Assembly: GCA_022819945.1 (NCBI GenBank)
Contig: JAJEGI010000009.1
Location: forward strand, 1 to 64,000
From: Candidatus Poribacteria bacterium
GTDB lineage: Bacteria; Poribacteria; WGA-4E; WGA-3G
Direction of reading: 5' to 3'
Length of the DNA stretch: 64,000 nt
The notes beneath the pieces are model-generated. The model worked only from the letters and a program-made list of their open reading frames with translations, searched no databases and was not told the DNA's origin. Of the stretch, positions 16,705 to 26,114 are shown one piece after another. Numbering within the stretch: position 1 is the stretch's first letter; each line of letters opens with the position of its first letter. The position numbers were made by a program, and so were the translations under genes.

Positions 16705-18174
16705 ATGGAAGCACATATAAGCGATATAACCAACATTGCCTATGCCGCTAAACTGTTCAGAGAGATTAACGAGACCTATCATCCAGATTTGGATAAAATT
16801 GATGAGGCATTAGTCCAGAAATGGTGGCATGAGCAACACTTCTTTGACACGAACATGGCGGCAATTGATAGACGCGTAATTCGCGTCCTAAAGCCTGGCA
16901 TCTTGAACCATAATGAAGGTCCCGATTTTATGCACGCCGAAATTGACATTGATGGTAAACTTCATGTCGGTGATGTCGAAATTCATGTCCGGTCCTCAGA
17001 GTGGTACGCACATAAGCATCATCTCAATTCCAGGTATAATCGGGTGATTGTACACGCAGTACTTTTTAATGATGATTTCAATCTACGGACACGGCTTCAG
17101 AACGGAAAACGTGTGCCAACTGTGGAATTGCTGAAATGGGTTGCTGTAGATACAGGCGATCTGTATGATCATACCAAAGACACAACAGCCGAGGGCTTCT
17201 GCCGAATAACGGGAAAGCCGCTGAATATAGAAGTCCTAAAAGGCGTTTTTGAATCCCTCGGACGCGAACGGTTTTTAGAAAAGACGGAGTCAATGCGTCT
17301 GTTAAGGACACGCCTCGATTTCGAGCAACTCCTCTATGAAGGCATCATGGAGGCACTCGGATATGAACGCAACAGCAAGGCTTTGCGCGAACTGGCACAG
17401 CATGTCCCTTTTGCTGACCTTGATCAGAAATCGGAGTTGGAAATTCAAGCAACACTCTTTGGCGTTGCTGGACTTTTGCCATCACAGCGGGAAAAACCTT
17501 TACCCCCAGAAGCGACAGATGATCCGAGCATCGTCGCATTAGAAGAGTTGTGGCGTGCCTCGAAATACGCGGAACTGCCGCCACGCATGACAGCAGCGCG
17601 CTGGCGTTTTACGGGGAGACCTCTGAATTCCCCGACTCGACGTATTGCCGCGATGAGCCAGTTAATTCATCATTGCCAAGGCAGCTTGATGATGTACTTC
17701 CTACCGACATGTGAAAAAGCAGTAACCGCAGATACACCAAAGGCACTCAGAGCGATTGAAAAAGAGCTTGGGACCCTGCTAATGCTTGAACCTACCGGCT
17801 ACTGGGAAACACATTCTAACTTCGGGACAGGCGGCACCCAAAAAGCAGGCTTGATTGGGAACGATCGCGCCATAGATATTATCATCAATAAAATCTTACC
17901 TATCGCCTATATTTGGGCAGTTGAAGCGGAGAGCCAGCAACTGCAAGACGCGATCCTACGACTCTATAGTGCTGGGCACAAATCCAAGGGAAACAAGATT
18001 ACACGTAAGATAGGTGAGCAGGTTTTCAATGAGACGCAGCAGATGCGTCATCTGAAACCGACAGCTAAAATTGAGCAAGGGGTCATCCGTCTCTACAAAA
18101 ACTATTGCGCTGACCAACTCTGTGACCTCTGTCCGATTTTGGAACACGATGCGGTGCTCCCGGAGGAGCGTTAG
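16705..18174 (+). CDS. DUF2851-like protein
   Basis: EALVQKWWHEQHFF... VLKPGILNHNEGPDFMHAEIDIDGKLHVGDVEIHVRSSEWYAHKH...NRVIVHAVL; C-terminal CADQLCDLCPIL. Confidence 0.75.
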   Translation: MEAHISDITNIAYAAKLFREINETYHPDLDKIDEALVQKWWHEQHFFDTNMAAIDRRVIRVLKPGILNHNEGPDFMHAEIDIDGKLHVGDVEIHVRSSEWYAHKHHLNSRYNRVIVHAVLFNDDFNLRTRLQNGKRVPTVELLKWVAVDTGDLYDHTKDTTAEGFCRITGKPLNIEVLKGVFESLGRERFLEKTESMRLLRTRLDFEQLLYEGIMEALGYERNSKALRELAQHVPFADLDQKSELEIQATLFGVAGLLPSQREKPLPPEATDDPSIVALEELWRASKYAELPPRMTAARWRFTGRPLNSPTRRIAAMSQLIHHCQGSLMMYFLPTCEKAVTADTPKALRAIEKELGTLLMLEPTGYWETHSNFGTGGTQKAGLIGNDRAIDIIINKILPIAYIWAVEAESQQLQDAILRLYSAGHKSKGNKITRKIGEQVFNETQQMRHLKPTAKIEQGVIRLYKNYCADQLCDLCPILEHDAVLPEER

Positions 18175-18300
18175 TAGAGATCCGCACGTTAAACCCTAAT
18201 TCTAAACTTTACTATAGACCACGCTACATCGTTTGGTTCATAGTCTGTGGAGGAGGCGAGTGCTTACCGCCACAATCTAACAGAAATAGGAGAATCTTTC

Positions 18301-19020
18301 ATGAAAACCTTATGTCTATTAACGATTATGTTGCTTTGTGTCTCAGTCGCTACAGCAGAAGAGACCTTCTTCTCTGCATTGGAGAGCAAAGCGGAAGTCG
18401 AAAAAGAGGGTGGCACCGTTGATGGTGGTAGTTTCGAGCCGGGTAAATTTGGAAACGGTTTTGTCAGCAAAGAAGTTGGCGACGTTATCCACTTCCCCGT
18501 AGAAGATCGGTTCGTCAACCTCGATGAAGGGACCGTTGAATTATGGATAACCATGGGGCTTGATGCCAGCGAAATCAACGGTGAACTTTTCGCGTTCATG
18601 ACTTACAAACGCGGTACAGACGCAGTATTTCTACAGTTCAACAACGGCGGGATCGCACAGATGCGGATTAAAAGCGCGGGGTCCTGGCACAACGCCAATA
18701 GTGCCGCACTCAACTGGAAAAAGGGTGACCATCATCACATGGCAGGGACATGGGGACCCGATGGCTTGAAACTCTACTTAGACGGTAAACTTGAAGGCGA
18801 GGCTGATTTCAAAAAAGGACCCACTGTATTCGCGGAAACTTTTGAAGTTAACAACGCTTCCCCACCCGATCCGAAATTTCCAACGAATTGCGTCGTTGAC
18901 GGACTCCGACTCTCTGATCATCAGAAAGACCCCGATGAATTCATAATGGATGACCCGGCACCGGTCCAACCGACTGGAAAACTCACAACAACATGGGCGC
19001 GGATTAAAAGAACGAAATAA
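18301..19020 (+). CDS. Secreted LamG/concanavalin-like protein with C-terminal TTTWARIK tag
   Basis: Signal peptide MKTLCLLTIMLLCVSVATAEE (preferred over the upstream ORF start 18247); LamG-like VELWITMGL...LKLYLDGKLEGEADF; ends GKLTTTWARIKRTK. Confidence 0.8.
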   Translation: MKTLCLLTIMLLCVSVATAEETFFSALESKAEVEKEGGTVDGGSFEPGKFGNGFVSKEVGDVIHFPVEDRFVNLDEGTVELWITMGLDASEINGELFAFMTYKRGTDAVFLQFNNGGIAQMRIKSAGSWHNANSAALNWKKGDHHHMAGTWGPDGLKLYLDGKLEGEADFKKGPTVFAETFEVNNASPPDPKFPTNCVVDGLRLSDHQKDPDEFIMDDPAPVQPTGKLTTTWARIKRTK

Positions 19021-19080
19021 TAATCGCGGTGGGGACGGTTGTCGGTTAACAGCCGTCCCTATTCACGGGAGGCTATAAGC

Positions 19081-20145
19081 ATGCACAAAACAGAGCGTCC
19101 ACTTTTTGCAGCAGGGACGGAAGGATACCACACGTTCCGAATCCCTGCGCTTGTTCGATCAAATAAAGGAACGCTGTTGGCATTCTGTGAAGGGCGACGG
19201 CACGGTGGCGGCGATTCAGGCGATATTGATATTGTCTTGAAACGGAGTTTTGACAACGGCGAGAGTTGGCAACCGATGCAAATCGCGGTCTCTACAGGCA
19301 CTGATACGGACGGTAACCCCGCGCCAGTCGTTGATCGTGATTCAGGCACAATCTGGCTCCTTTTCTGCAAGAATCTCGCGGACGGCGCGGAAGGGAAGAT
19401 TGTTGCAGGAGAAGCACCGCGCACCGTCTGGGTAACCGCCAGCACCGACGACGGCGAAACTTGGGCAGAACCGAAAGAAATCACAGCGACGACGAAAGAC
19501 GAGGCATGGACGTGGTACGCAACCGGTCCCTGCCACGGAATTCAACTTGCAAACGGTAGATTGGTGATCCCGTGTGACCATGTGCTTGGAAACGAGCGGG
19601 ACTACGCGCAATACGGCTATTCACATCTAATTGTCAGCGATGACCGCGGTGAAACATGGCAGATAGCAGGCAAAGCACAACCCGGAACCAATGAATCCGT
19701 TGTCGTCGAAACGGTGGACGGTGGACTCTATTTCAACTGTCGGAACTATGTCGCACCGAAGCGGCGCGCCTATGCGCGAAGCAGCAACAGCGGCGATACG
19801 TTCACGGAATTCGGTTACGAGGAAGACCTTGTTGAACCGATTTGTCAGGCGAGCATGGTGCGGTATACAGATGAGAATCAGCACGATAAGAACCGGATCC
19901 TGTTCTCCAACCCCGCCAGTGAGAGCCGTGAACGGATGACGATCCGCATCAGTTATGATGAATGTCAAAGTTGGAGCAGGGGCAAGGTCCTACACGCCGG
20001 TCCCGCGGCGTATTCGGATCTCTGTATTGATTCGGATATGAATATCTGTTGTCTCTATGAACGCGGTGAGAATGGTGCTTACGAAACGCTATCGTTTGCC
20101 AAGTTCGATTTGGCATGGCTGACGGATGGAGAGGATTCGATTTGA
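19081..20145 (+). CDS. Sialidase-like (BNR/Asp-box) exo-glycosidase family protein
   Basis: GYHTFRIPALVRSNKGTLLAFCEGRRHGGGDSGDIDIVLKRSFDNGESWQ (RIP motif) plus Asp-boxes STDDGETW, SDDRGETW, SSNSGDTF. Confidence 0.88.
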   Translation: MHKTERPLFAAGTEGYHTFRIPALVRSNKGTLLAFCEGRRHGGGDSGDIDIVLKRSFDNGESWQPMQIAVSTGTDTDGNPAPVVDRDSGTIWLLFCKNLADGAEGKIVAGEAPRTVWVTASTDDGETWAEPKEITATTKDEAWTWYATGPCHGIQLANGRLVIPCDHVLGNERDYAQYGYSHLIVSDDRGETWQIAGKAQPGTNESVVVETVDGGLYFNCRNYVAPKRRAYARSSNSGDTFTEFGYEEDLVEPICQASMVRYTDENQHDKNRILFSNPASESRERMTIRISYDECQSWSRGKVLHAGPAAYSDLCIDSDMNICCLYERGENGAYETLSFAKFDLAWLTDGEDSI

Positions 20146-20160
20146 AAGAAGTCATTTTTC

Positions 20161-20892
20161 ATGTTAAAATATGTAACAATAAAACCGCGAGTTTATCTTG
20201 AGTCAACCGTTGTTAGTTACTTGGTAGCGAGACCCAGTAGCAATCCAATCTTAGCATCCCGGCAGAGAGCAAGTCAGCAGCTGTGGGAAGACTATGCCGA
20301 TAAATTTGAGTTCGTTATTTCAGAAATAGTTCGCGCTGAAATCCAGAAAGGTAATCTAACCGCAGCACGGCAACGGCTTGCAGTGGTATCATCTCTAACA
20401 GTATTAGCAGTATTACCAGAGGTAGATGGGCTTGTACAGAAACTATTAGATACTGGTGCAATCCCATGGAATTCTGAACCGGATGCACAGCATATTGCTA
20501 TTGCAACAGTACACAGTGTTGAATACTTGGTATCGTGGAACCACAAGCACATTGTAAATGAAAACAAAAGTGAACATATTAATCAGGTTTGTCGAGAAGC
20601 AGGATTTCAACCAACAACCATCTGCACACCTATACAACTAATGGAGGACACTCAGATGAAAGAATCTCCAGAAAAACACCCAGAGTACGATCCCGAAACG
20701 TATACAGATCCTATCCTCGAAGAATGCTATCGCATCAAAGCAGAAATCAGCGCACAATTCAAGAAACCGGGCGAACTTTACGCGTATCTGAAAGCAATGG
20801 AGGAAGAAGGCAAACGTAACGGTGTAAAATATGTCTCGTACTATGATCCATCGAAACGTATACCGATAGAAAAATCTGATGGCGACGACTAA
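20161..20892 (+). CDS. PIN-domain (VapC-like) toxin fused in frame to its presumed partner protein
   Basis: PRVYLESTVVSYLVARPSSNPILASRQ...SEPDAQHIAIATVHSVEYLVSWNHKHIVN (PIN); C-terminal MKESPEKHPEYDPETYTDPILEECYRIKAEISAQFKKPGELYAYLKAMEEEGKRNGVKYVSYY resembles the small protein usually encoded next to such PIN genes. Confidence 0.8.
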   Translation: MLKYVTIKPRVYLESTVVSYLVARPSSNPILASRQRASQQLWEDYADKFEFVISEIVRAEIQKGNLTAARQRLAVVSSLTVLAVLPEVDGLVQKLLDTGAIPWNSEPDAQHIAIATVHSVEYLVSWNHKHIVNENKSEHINQVCREAGFQPTTICTPIQLMEDTQMKESPEKHPEYDPETYTDPILEECYRIKAEISAQFKKPGELYAYLKAMEEEGKRNGVKYVSYYDPSKRIPIEKSDGDD

Positions 20893-20933
20893 ACACGAAT
20901 GGAACTCCGGCAAAACTAATGGAGGACACTCAG

Positions 20934-21065
20934 ATGAAAGAGAAAGAAACACCTGAAAAACACCCAGATTTCGACCCTGAAACTTACACGAATCCGATCC
21001 TTGAAGAATGCTATCGCATCAAATCTGAAGCGGTTCATAAAGGGCACCCACTAAATCTCCCATGA
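20934..21065 (+). pseudogene. Truncated tandem duplicate of the C-terminal (partner) module of the PIN fusion
   Basis: MKEKETPEKHPDFDPETYTNPILEECYRIKSEAVHKGHPLNLP* closely matches MKESPEKHPEYDPETYTDPILEECYRIKAE; the upstream 'aatggaggacactcagatgaaag' is also duplicated. Confidence 0.75.
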
Positions 21066-21137
21066 AGAACGTCCCGCCGAACCTCCCTTAACTTCTTTAA
21101 CCTTAGCCATTTTCGCTCCTTCTTCACGCATTTTAAT

Positions 21138-21986
21138 TTAAACGGTCACCACTTGTGGGGCTTGTTCTAAATTCAGGTTGTGCGCCGTTGCCCATTCTGT
21201 ACCAGCCCAGTGAACACCGTTCGGGTCGCGCCTACCCTGTGTATCCGTAGCGGCACCCAGAAACTGCCTGCCGAGATCGTCCAAATTTTCCACCAGCGAG
21301 TCATCCGGCTGCAAACTGTCGTTGTAATACCGTAGATAATAATCAGGTTTGATCCAGCGATAATGGTATCCGTAGATGACCACTTTAGACACGTTTTCCC
21401 TAAAATTCAACCCTGCAGCATGATAGATACGACTCTCAAACAGAAACGCATCACCTGCTTGGAGCAGCGGTTCATCATACACAGGCGGATCAACTTCACC
21501 TTCTTGGATACACAGCGGTTCACCCGACTTGTGGCTTTCCCGAACGAACCACGTCGCACCTGAGTTCGGCACACTGAAATCCGTTAAGCAATAACCGACC
21601 TTCAAACCGACGCGTGGACACCCTTCGTGCCCGACATCTAAATGCACACCGACATCCCGGTGCCAGTTACGGTTGTCCGGCTTCTCAGGTGCTTGCGGAT
21701 GTTTATAAATCAGCGCAGTATTGGTAATATGAATATTTGTACCGAGCAGTTGAAGAATCAGCGGCACTGCTTTCGACTGCGTCGCAAGATCAGCAAATGC
21801 AGGCTCTTGCACCAATCCGTCCCGCCGATGCGCGTAATAGTTGTGATATTCAAACGATTCCATGAGCCGATCGCCGGCTTCAGTCAAGCGACCAATCATC
21901 TCGCTATCAATTGCAGAACGCACGATAAGGTAACCGTTCTCATCAAATTCATCGCGTTGGGCATCTGTCAACTGAACAAATTCCAT
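21138..21986 (-). CDS. Phytanoyl-CoA dioxygenase (PhyH) family protein
   Basis: DEFDENGYLIVRSAIDSEMIGRL, NWHRDVGVHLD, GDAFLFESRIYHAAGLN. Confidence 0.9.
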   Translation of the reverse strand: MEFVQLTDAQRDEFDENGYLIVRSAIDSEMIGRLTEAGDRLMESFEYHNYYAHRRDGLVQEPAFADLATQSKAVPLILQLLGTNIHITNTALIYKHPQAPEKPDNRNWHRDVGVHLDVGHEGCPRVGLKVGYCLTDFSVPNSGATWFVRESHKSGEPLCIQEGEVDPPVYDEPLLQAGDAFLFESRIYHAAGLNFRENVSKVVIYGYHYRWIKPDYYLRYYNDSLQPDDSLVENLDDLGRQFLGAATDTQGRRDPNGVHWAGTEWATAHNLNLEQAPQVVTV

Positions 21987-22145
21987 TTTTTTAATTTTCC
22001 TTGTGGTTCGGTGAGGTAAGTTTCAGGTTTGACGTGCCTTTACGTATATCCGCCCTCCACTACGTTACGGGCTGCGTTTTCTTTAGACCGTTTTTAAGAA
22101 AACTCTTTTCATAGATGGATTCGCAAGCCACGTCCTGATAGAGGC

Positions 22146-22174
22146 TTGATAGATACGTAAAAGTATGCTATCAT
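22146..22174 (+). promoter_or_regulatory. Putative sigma70 promoter TTGATA-N17-TATCAT
   Basis: ttgata 22146-22151, tatcat 22169-22174, upstream of the TPR gene. Confidence 0.45.
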
Positions 22175-22208
22175 AAATGCAAAATCGTGTCTACAGATTA
22201 ACAGAATA

Positions 22209-23354
22209 ATGAAAACATACCTCTTCTTCTGCGCTTTTCTATTCATTTTCTTATCCGTAGTGTGTCTCGCGCCAGCAGAACAACATATATCTACTGAAAT
22301 AGCACGCGTGTATCAGAGGGGTTTGCAAGCACTCACCCGGAAAGATGATCGTACGGCGCTCGCAGCCTTCCAGCAAGTCATAAAGCTCGACGCATCACAC
22401 GCGAAGGCACACTACCAACTCGGTGTTCTTTACGGTAAACGCTCGCAATGGAAACCCGCGATTCACGCGCTCCAAACCGCAATCAAACTCGCGCCTGATT
22501 TCGCGGACGCCTACGTCTGTCTCGGTGAGGCTTATCTGATCGGTATGGCAAACGCGAAAGATGCTGTTGAACCGCTGCAACGCGCTTTACAACTGCAACC
22601 CGACCTTTCTCGCGCCCGCAGACGCTTAGGCACCGCTTACCTCCGTCAGGACCGAACCGATGCAGCGATCCATCACCTTAAACAAGCACAACAGGACATC
22701 GAAGCACGCTATCTTCTCGGTCTCGCTTACTTTCAAGCAGAGGATTTCAGGCAAGCGATACCACACTTTGCGGCAGTGATTAAACGTCAAAGCCGACACG
22801 CGAAAGCACATTTTAATATCGGGAACTGTTATCTACGCACCGGAAAAATCGCTGAAGGGCGCGCTGCGCTCCGCACATTCGAGAAACTCACCCGCGAAGA
22901 GGAACAATTAGCGACATTACAACGTCTGATTCTCGACAACCCGCAACGCCTACAACCCCGTTATCAACTCACTGAGTTGTACATCAAGCGAACAGAATGG
23001 GAACCCGCTATTGCAGAACTCAAAGCGTGTCTGACCATCTCGCCGCACGACGAAAAGGCATCTGAACTGCTCGGCTATACCTATCTTCAAACGGAATCTT
23101 ACGCGGACGCACTTGAGGTATATGGCAACCTTGTTGAAGCACATCCAGAAAGTGCAGTATATCGGAATAGCCTCGGTATCGCCTATATGATGCTGAAAAA
23201 ACCTCGACAGGCGATTACGCAATTTGAAACGGCTATACGTCTTAACACAACAAACCCGCAATTTTATCGTAATTTAGCAAACGCCTACCGAGAAATCGGC
23301 GAAGAGGCGAAAGCAAAACAGGCATATCAACGCTATCGCTCTCTGACAAAGTAA
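22209..23354 (+). CDS. Secreted TPR-repeat protein
   Basis: Signal peptide; repeated TPR units (AFQQVIKLDASHAKAHYQLGVLYGKRSQWKPAIHALQTAIKLAPDFADAYVCLGEAYL). Confidence 0.88.
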   Translation: MKTYLFFCAFLFIFLSVVCLAPAEQHISTEIARVYQRGLQALTRKDDRTALAAFQQVIKLDASHAKAHYQLGVLYGKRSQWKPAIHALQTAIKLAPDFADAYVCLGEAYLIGMANAKDAVEPLQRALQLQPDLSRARRRLGTAYLRQDRTDAAIHHLKQAQQDIEARYLLGLAYFQAEDFRQAIPHFAAVIKRQSRHAKAHFNIGNCYLRTGKIAEGRAALRTFEKLTREEEQLATLQRLILDNPQRLQPRYQLTELYIKRTEWEPAIAELKACLTISPHDEKASELLGYTYLQTESYADALEVYGNLVEAHPESAVYRNSLGIAYMMLKKPRQAITQFETAIRLNTTNPQFYRNLANAYREIGEEAKAKQAYQRYRSLTK

Positions 23355-23382
23355 GTTTCAGATTACGAGTACACATAACACT

Positions 23383-24924
23383 ATGAACAACTCACAATCT
23401 CAGTCCTCAAGTGCCACCAACAATTCCGGTGCCTCGCAGCAGCAACAGCAAGAACATGCCGATGTGTGCGTTATCGGCTCTGGTGCCGGCGGTGCAGTCG
23501 TCGCAAAGGAACTCGCTGAGGCAGGATTATCGGTGGTTATCTTAGAGGCAGGAGAAAATCACGATCCGAGTACCTTCGGCAGCTACGAACCGGAGATGCT
23601 GCGTCGGCTTTTTTGGGATAGTGGCTTACGGCGCACACGCGACGGTGCGATTGTTATCTCGCAAGGCAGAGGTGTCGGGGGTTCAACTGTACATAACCTC
23701 TGCTACGCTGTCCGTCCACCACAGGTACTACTGGACAGATGGGGGGTTCCAGACCTCTCCGCAAACTTTAAACGTGTAGAGCAGACCCTCGGCGTTACAC
23801 AGATACAAGAGACAGACGTAAACCGATTAAACGCTGTTATCCGCCGCGGATGCGAATTGATGAAATGGCACGGTGTTGTCCAAAAGCACAATCGGGCTGC
23901 ATGCCCTACGTGCGGATCGCAGTGCCTTTTCGGATGCCCACTCTCGAAATCAACGCTGGACAATCCAACAAGAAGTGGCAAACAGAGTATGGCGGTTACG
24001 TATATCCCTTTGGCACTCGCTGCAGGCGCGCAACTCTACAGCAACTGCACAGCTGAGAAAATCCATACCGAAAAAGGGAGGGTCGTTGGTGTTTCTGCGC
24101 AACTGCCATCAGGTAATTTGTCCGTTCAAAGCAAGGTGGTGGTTCTCGCCGCGGGTGCCATCAACTCACCACAACTCTGGTTAAAAAGCAGGCTGCCGAA
24201 CACAAACCGATGGGTAGGAAGAAATCTTCACTTACATCCGGCTGTTTTTGTCGGTGGGGTTTTCAACGAAACCATTGACGGACACCTCGGCATCCCGCAA
24301 AGCTACTATATTGATGAGTTTCTTGACATGGAAAAGGCACCGGGCAGAGGCTACCTACTCATGCCTGCTTTCGGTTCACAGATGATAGTCGCCGCAAGTT
24401 TACCCGGATTCGGTGAGGATCATCGGGAACTGATGGAACGCTACCGCCACATCGCAGCACTCCTCGTCCTCTTACACGACCGAACAAGGGGACAAGTCTC
24501 AGTCAATCACAAAGGCGAGCCAAACATCGCATACCGGCTCCGACGGTCAGATAAAAGGATGTTAGTAGAAGGCGCGATTAACGCCGCTCGTCTACTCTTC
24601 ACAGCAGGCGCGACAGAGATTGTGATGCCCTACACACAACACTTCCCTATCAAAACGGAGTCGGATCTTGAGATTGTACGGCAACGCGGTATCGTTCCAA
24701 ATGACATCATGCTCGCTTCCAGCCATCCGCAAGGCACACTCCGAATGGGTGAATACTCGAACCGAAGCGTCGTCAAGTTTTCAGGGGAATCCCACGCCGT
24801 GGAGGGCTTGTTTGTCGCCGATGCGAGCCTCTTTCCGACCTCTATCGGCGTGCCACCAACGTTAACCATTGCCGCGCTTGCCGAACATGTCGCAAGCCAA
24901 ATAATCGAAAGTGATATTGTGTAG
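23383..24924 (+). CDS. GMC-family FAD-dependent oxidoreductase
   Basis: VCVIGSGAGGAVVAKELAEAGLSVVILEAG; GRGVGGSTVHNLCY; C-terminal HPQGTLRMG...GLFVADASLFPTSIGVPPTLTIAALAEHVA. Confidence 0.92.
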   Translation: MNNSQSQSSSATNNSGASQQQQQEHADVCVIGSGAGGAVVAKELAEAGLSVVILEAGENHDPSTFGSYEPEMLRRLFWDSGLRRTRDGAIVISQGRGVGGSTVHNLCYAVRPPQVLLDRWGVPDLSANFKRVEQTLGVTQIQETDVNRLNAVIRRGCELMKWHGVVQKHNRAACPTCGSQCLFGCPLSKSTLDNPTRSGKQSMAVTYIPLALAAGAQLYSNCTAEKIHTEKGRVVGVSAQLPSGNLSVQSKVVVLAAGAINSPQLWLKSRLPNTNRWVGRNLHLHPAVFVGGVFNETIDGHLGIPQSYYIDEFLDMEKAPGRGYLLMPAFGSQMIVAASLPGFGEDHRELMERYRHIAALLVLLHDRTRGQVSVNHKGEPNIAYRLRRSDKRMLVEGAINAARLLFTAGATEIVMPYTQHFPIKTESDLEIVRQRGIVPNDIMLASSHPQGTLRMGEYSNRSVVKFSGESHAVEGLFVADASLFPTSIGVPPTLTIAALAEHVASQIIESDIV

Positions 24925-26021
24925 TGTTTTCGTTCTGGAAGGATGGAAGGATGGAAAAAAAAGACCGGAAAACTGGCATCTTGGAAGAAAGAGACAGGAA
25001 AGATAAGAGGATGGATGGATGGAAGGAAAGTCTCCCATCCAATCTTCCACCCATCCAATCTTCCATTCCCTTCCTTCCACTCGGAAACTTCCCGACCCCC
25101 GTGCAGCGTCTCTCAAATCTTGAGCATGCCCTCGGTTTCAAATCACTCTGGATAAAACGAGATGATCTGAGCGGTCCCTTAGGTGGCGGCAATAAGGTCC
25201 GAAAACTGGAGTACATGTTCGCAGCAGCACACCCTGATGGCGAAAAGAAAAAAACACTCTTCACAATCGGTCCAACAGGCTCTAACCACGTTCGGGCAAC
25301 GGCAGTCTATGGCAAAGCATCCGGATTCCGAGTCCAATGCCTGCTCTTCAAACAACCGCCTACCGAGTATTCCGAAACAAACTATCGCACCATTTGTGAA
25401 CATGCTGATCAGATTCACGAGGTTAAACGTATGGAGACAATGTTTGCCCGTTACGCCTATGAACAAATAAAAACGGCTTTCGGCATTGGAGAGGAACGCT
25501 ATTTCATTCCAGCGGGGGGTTCGTCGCCGCTCGGCTCTGTTGGTTACGTGAAAGCAGTCTCAGAACTGAAAGCACAGATTGAGGGGGGCATCCTCCCAGA
25601 ACCACGATTCATTTTTGTACCGGTAGGGACCTGCGGCACTATGGCAGGCTTAGAAGTTGGGGTCAGGCTTGCGGGGTTGCGATCCCATGTTGTTGGTATT
25701 CGTGTTGCTGATCTGGTAGTGGCAAACACGTGGACAATCTCTCGAATGGTGCAGCGCATCTTGCGTCTTATCGGAGCAGTAGAGGCCGACAATATTAACC
25801 CAAGCGACATTGAACTCTGGCACGGCGATTTTGGTGAAGGATACGCAATCCCAACGGAAGCGGGTAAGCACGCAGTCGCGATAATGGCAGAACATGAAAG
25901 TATTACGCTTGAAAATACCTACACCGGAAAGGCATTCGCAGGCCTTATCCACTACGTAAACGCGCGAAGGCACAGCGACGAACCGATACTCTTTTGGCAT
26001 ACGTACGGCGGCGCACAATAA
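24924..26021 (+). CDS. PLP-dependent D-cysteine desulfhydrase/ACC deaminase-like enzyme; conserved core begins about codon 45
   Basis: LPLGNFPTPVQRLSNLEHALGFKSLWIKRDDLSGPLGGGNKVRKLEYMF (PLP lysine), TIGPTGSNHVRATA, PVGTCGTMAGLEVG. First ~45 codons are translated repeat. Confidence 0.82.
   Translation: MFSFWKDGRMEKKDRKTGILEERDRKDKRMDGWKESLPSNLPPIQSSIPFLPLGNFPTPVQRLSNLEHALGFKSLWIKRDDLSGPLGGGNKVRKLEYMFAAAHPDGEKKKTLFTIGPTGSNHVRATAVYGKASGFRVQCLLFKQPPTEYSETNYRTICEHADQIHEVKRMETMFARYAYEQIKTAFGIGEERYFIPAGGSSPLGSVGYVKAVSELKAQIEGGILPEPRFIFVPVGTCGTMAGLEVGVRLAGLRSHVVGIRVADLVVANTWTISRMVQRILRLIGAVEADNINPSDIELWHGDFGEGYAIPTEAGKHAVAIMAEHESITLENTYTGKAFAGLIHYVNARRHSDEPILFWHTYGGAQ
24938..25082. repeat. GGATGGA-rich repeat with inverted TCCATCC-rich half (hairpin-forming)
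   Basis: ggaaggatggaaggatgg...ggatggatggatggaagg followed by ccatccaatcttccacccatccaatcttccattcccttcc. Confidence 0.85.
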
Positions 26022-26114
26022 ATTTAAAGTCCCCCTGATAAGGGGATTTAGGGGGTTAAGAGCGTCTGATAAATTTGCATAAGTCTTATTAATCATAAAC
26101 ACAAGAGGAAATAT

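Noticed and set aside
20161-20300. Suspected inactivation of PIN domain because the first acidic residue is Glu (YLESTVVSYL) rather than Asp
   Set aside because: Glu at this place is common in this PIN subfamily as far as I recall, so it is not evidence of inactivation.
24630-25264. Antisense ORFs (24630-25058, 24842-25264, 24862-25116) on the minus strand
   Set aside because: They come from the GGATGGA inverted repeat and read opposite well-supported GMC and PLP genes.
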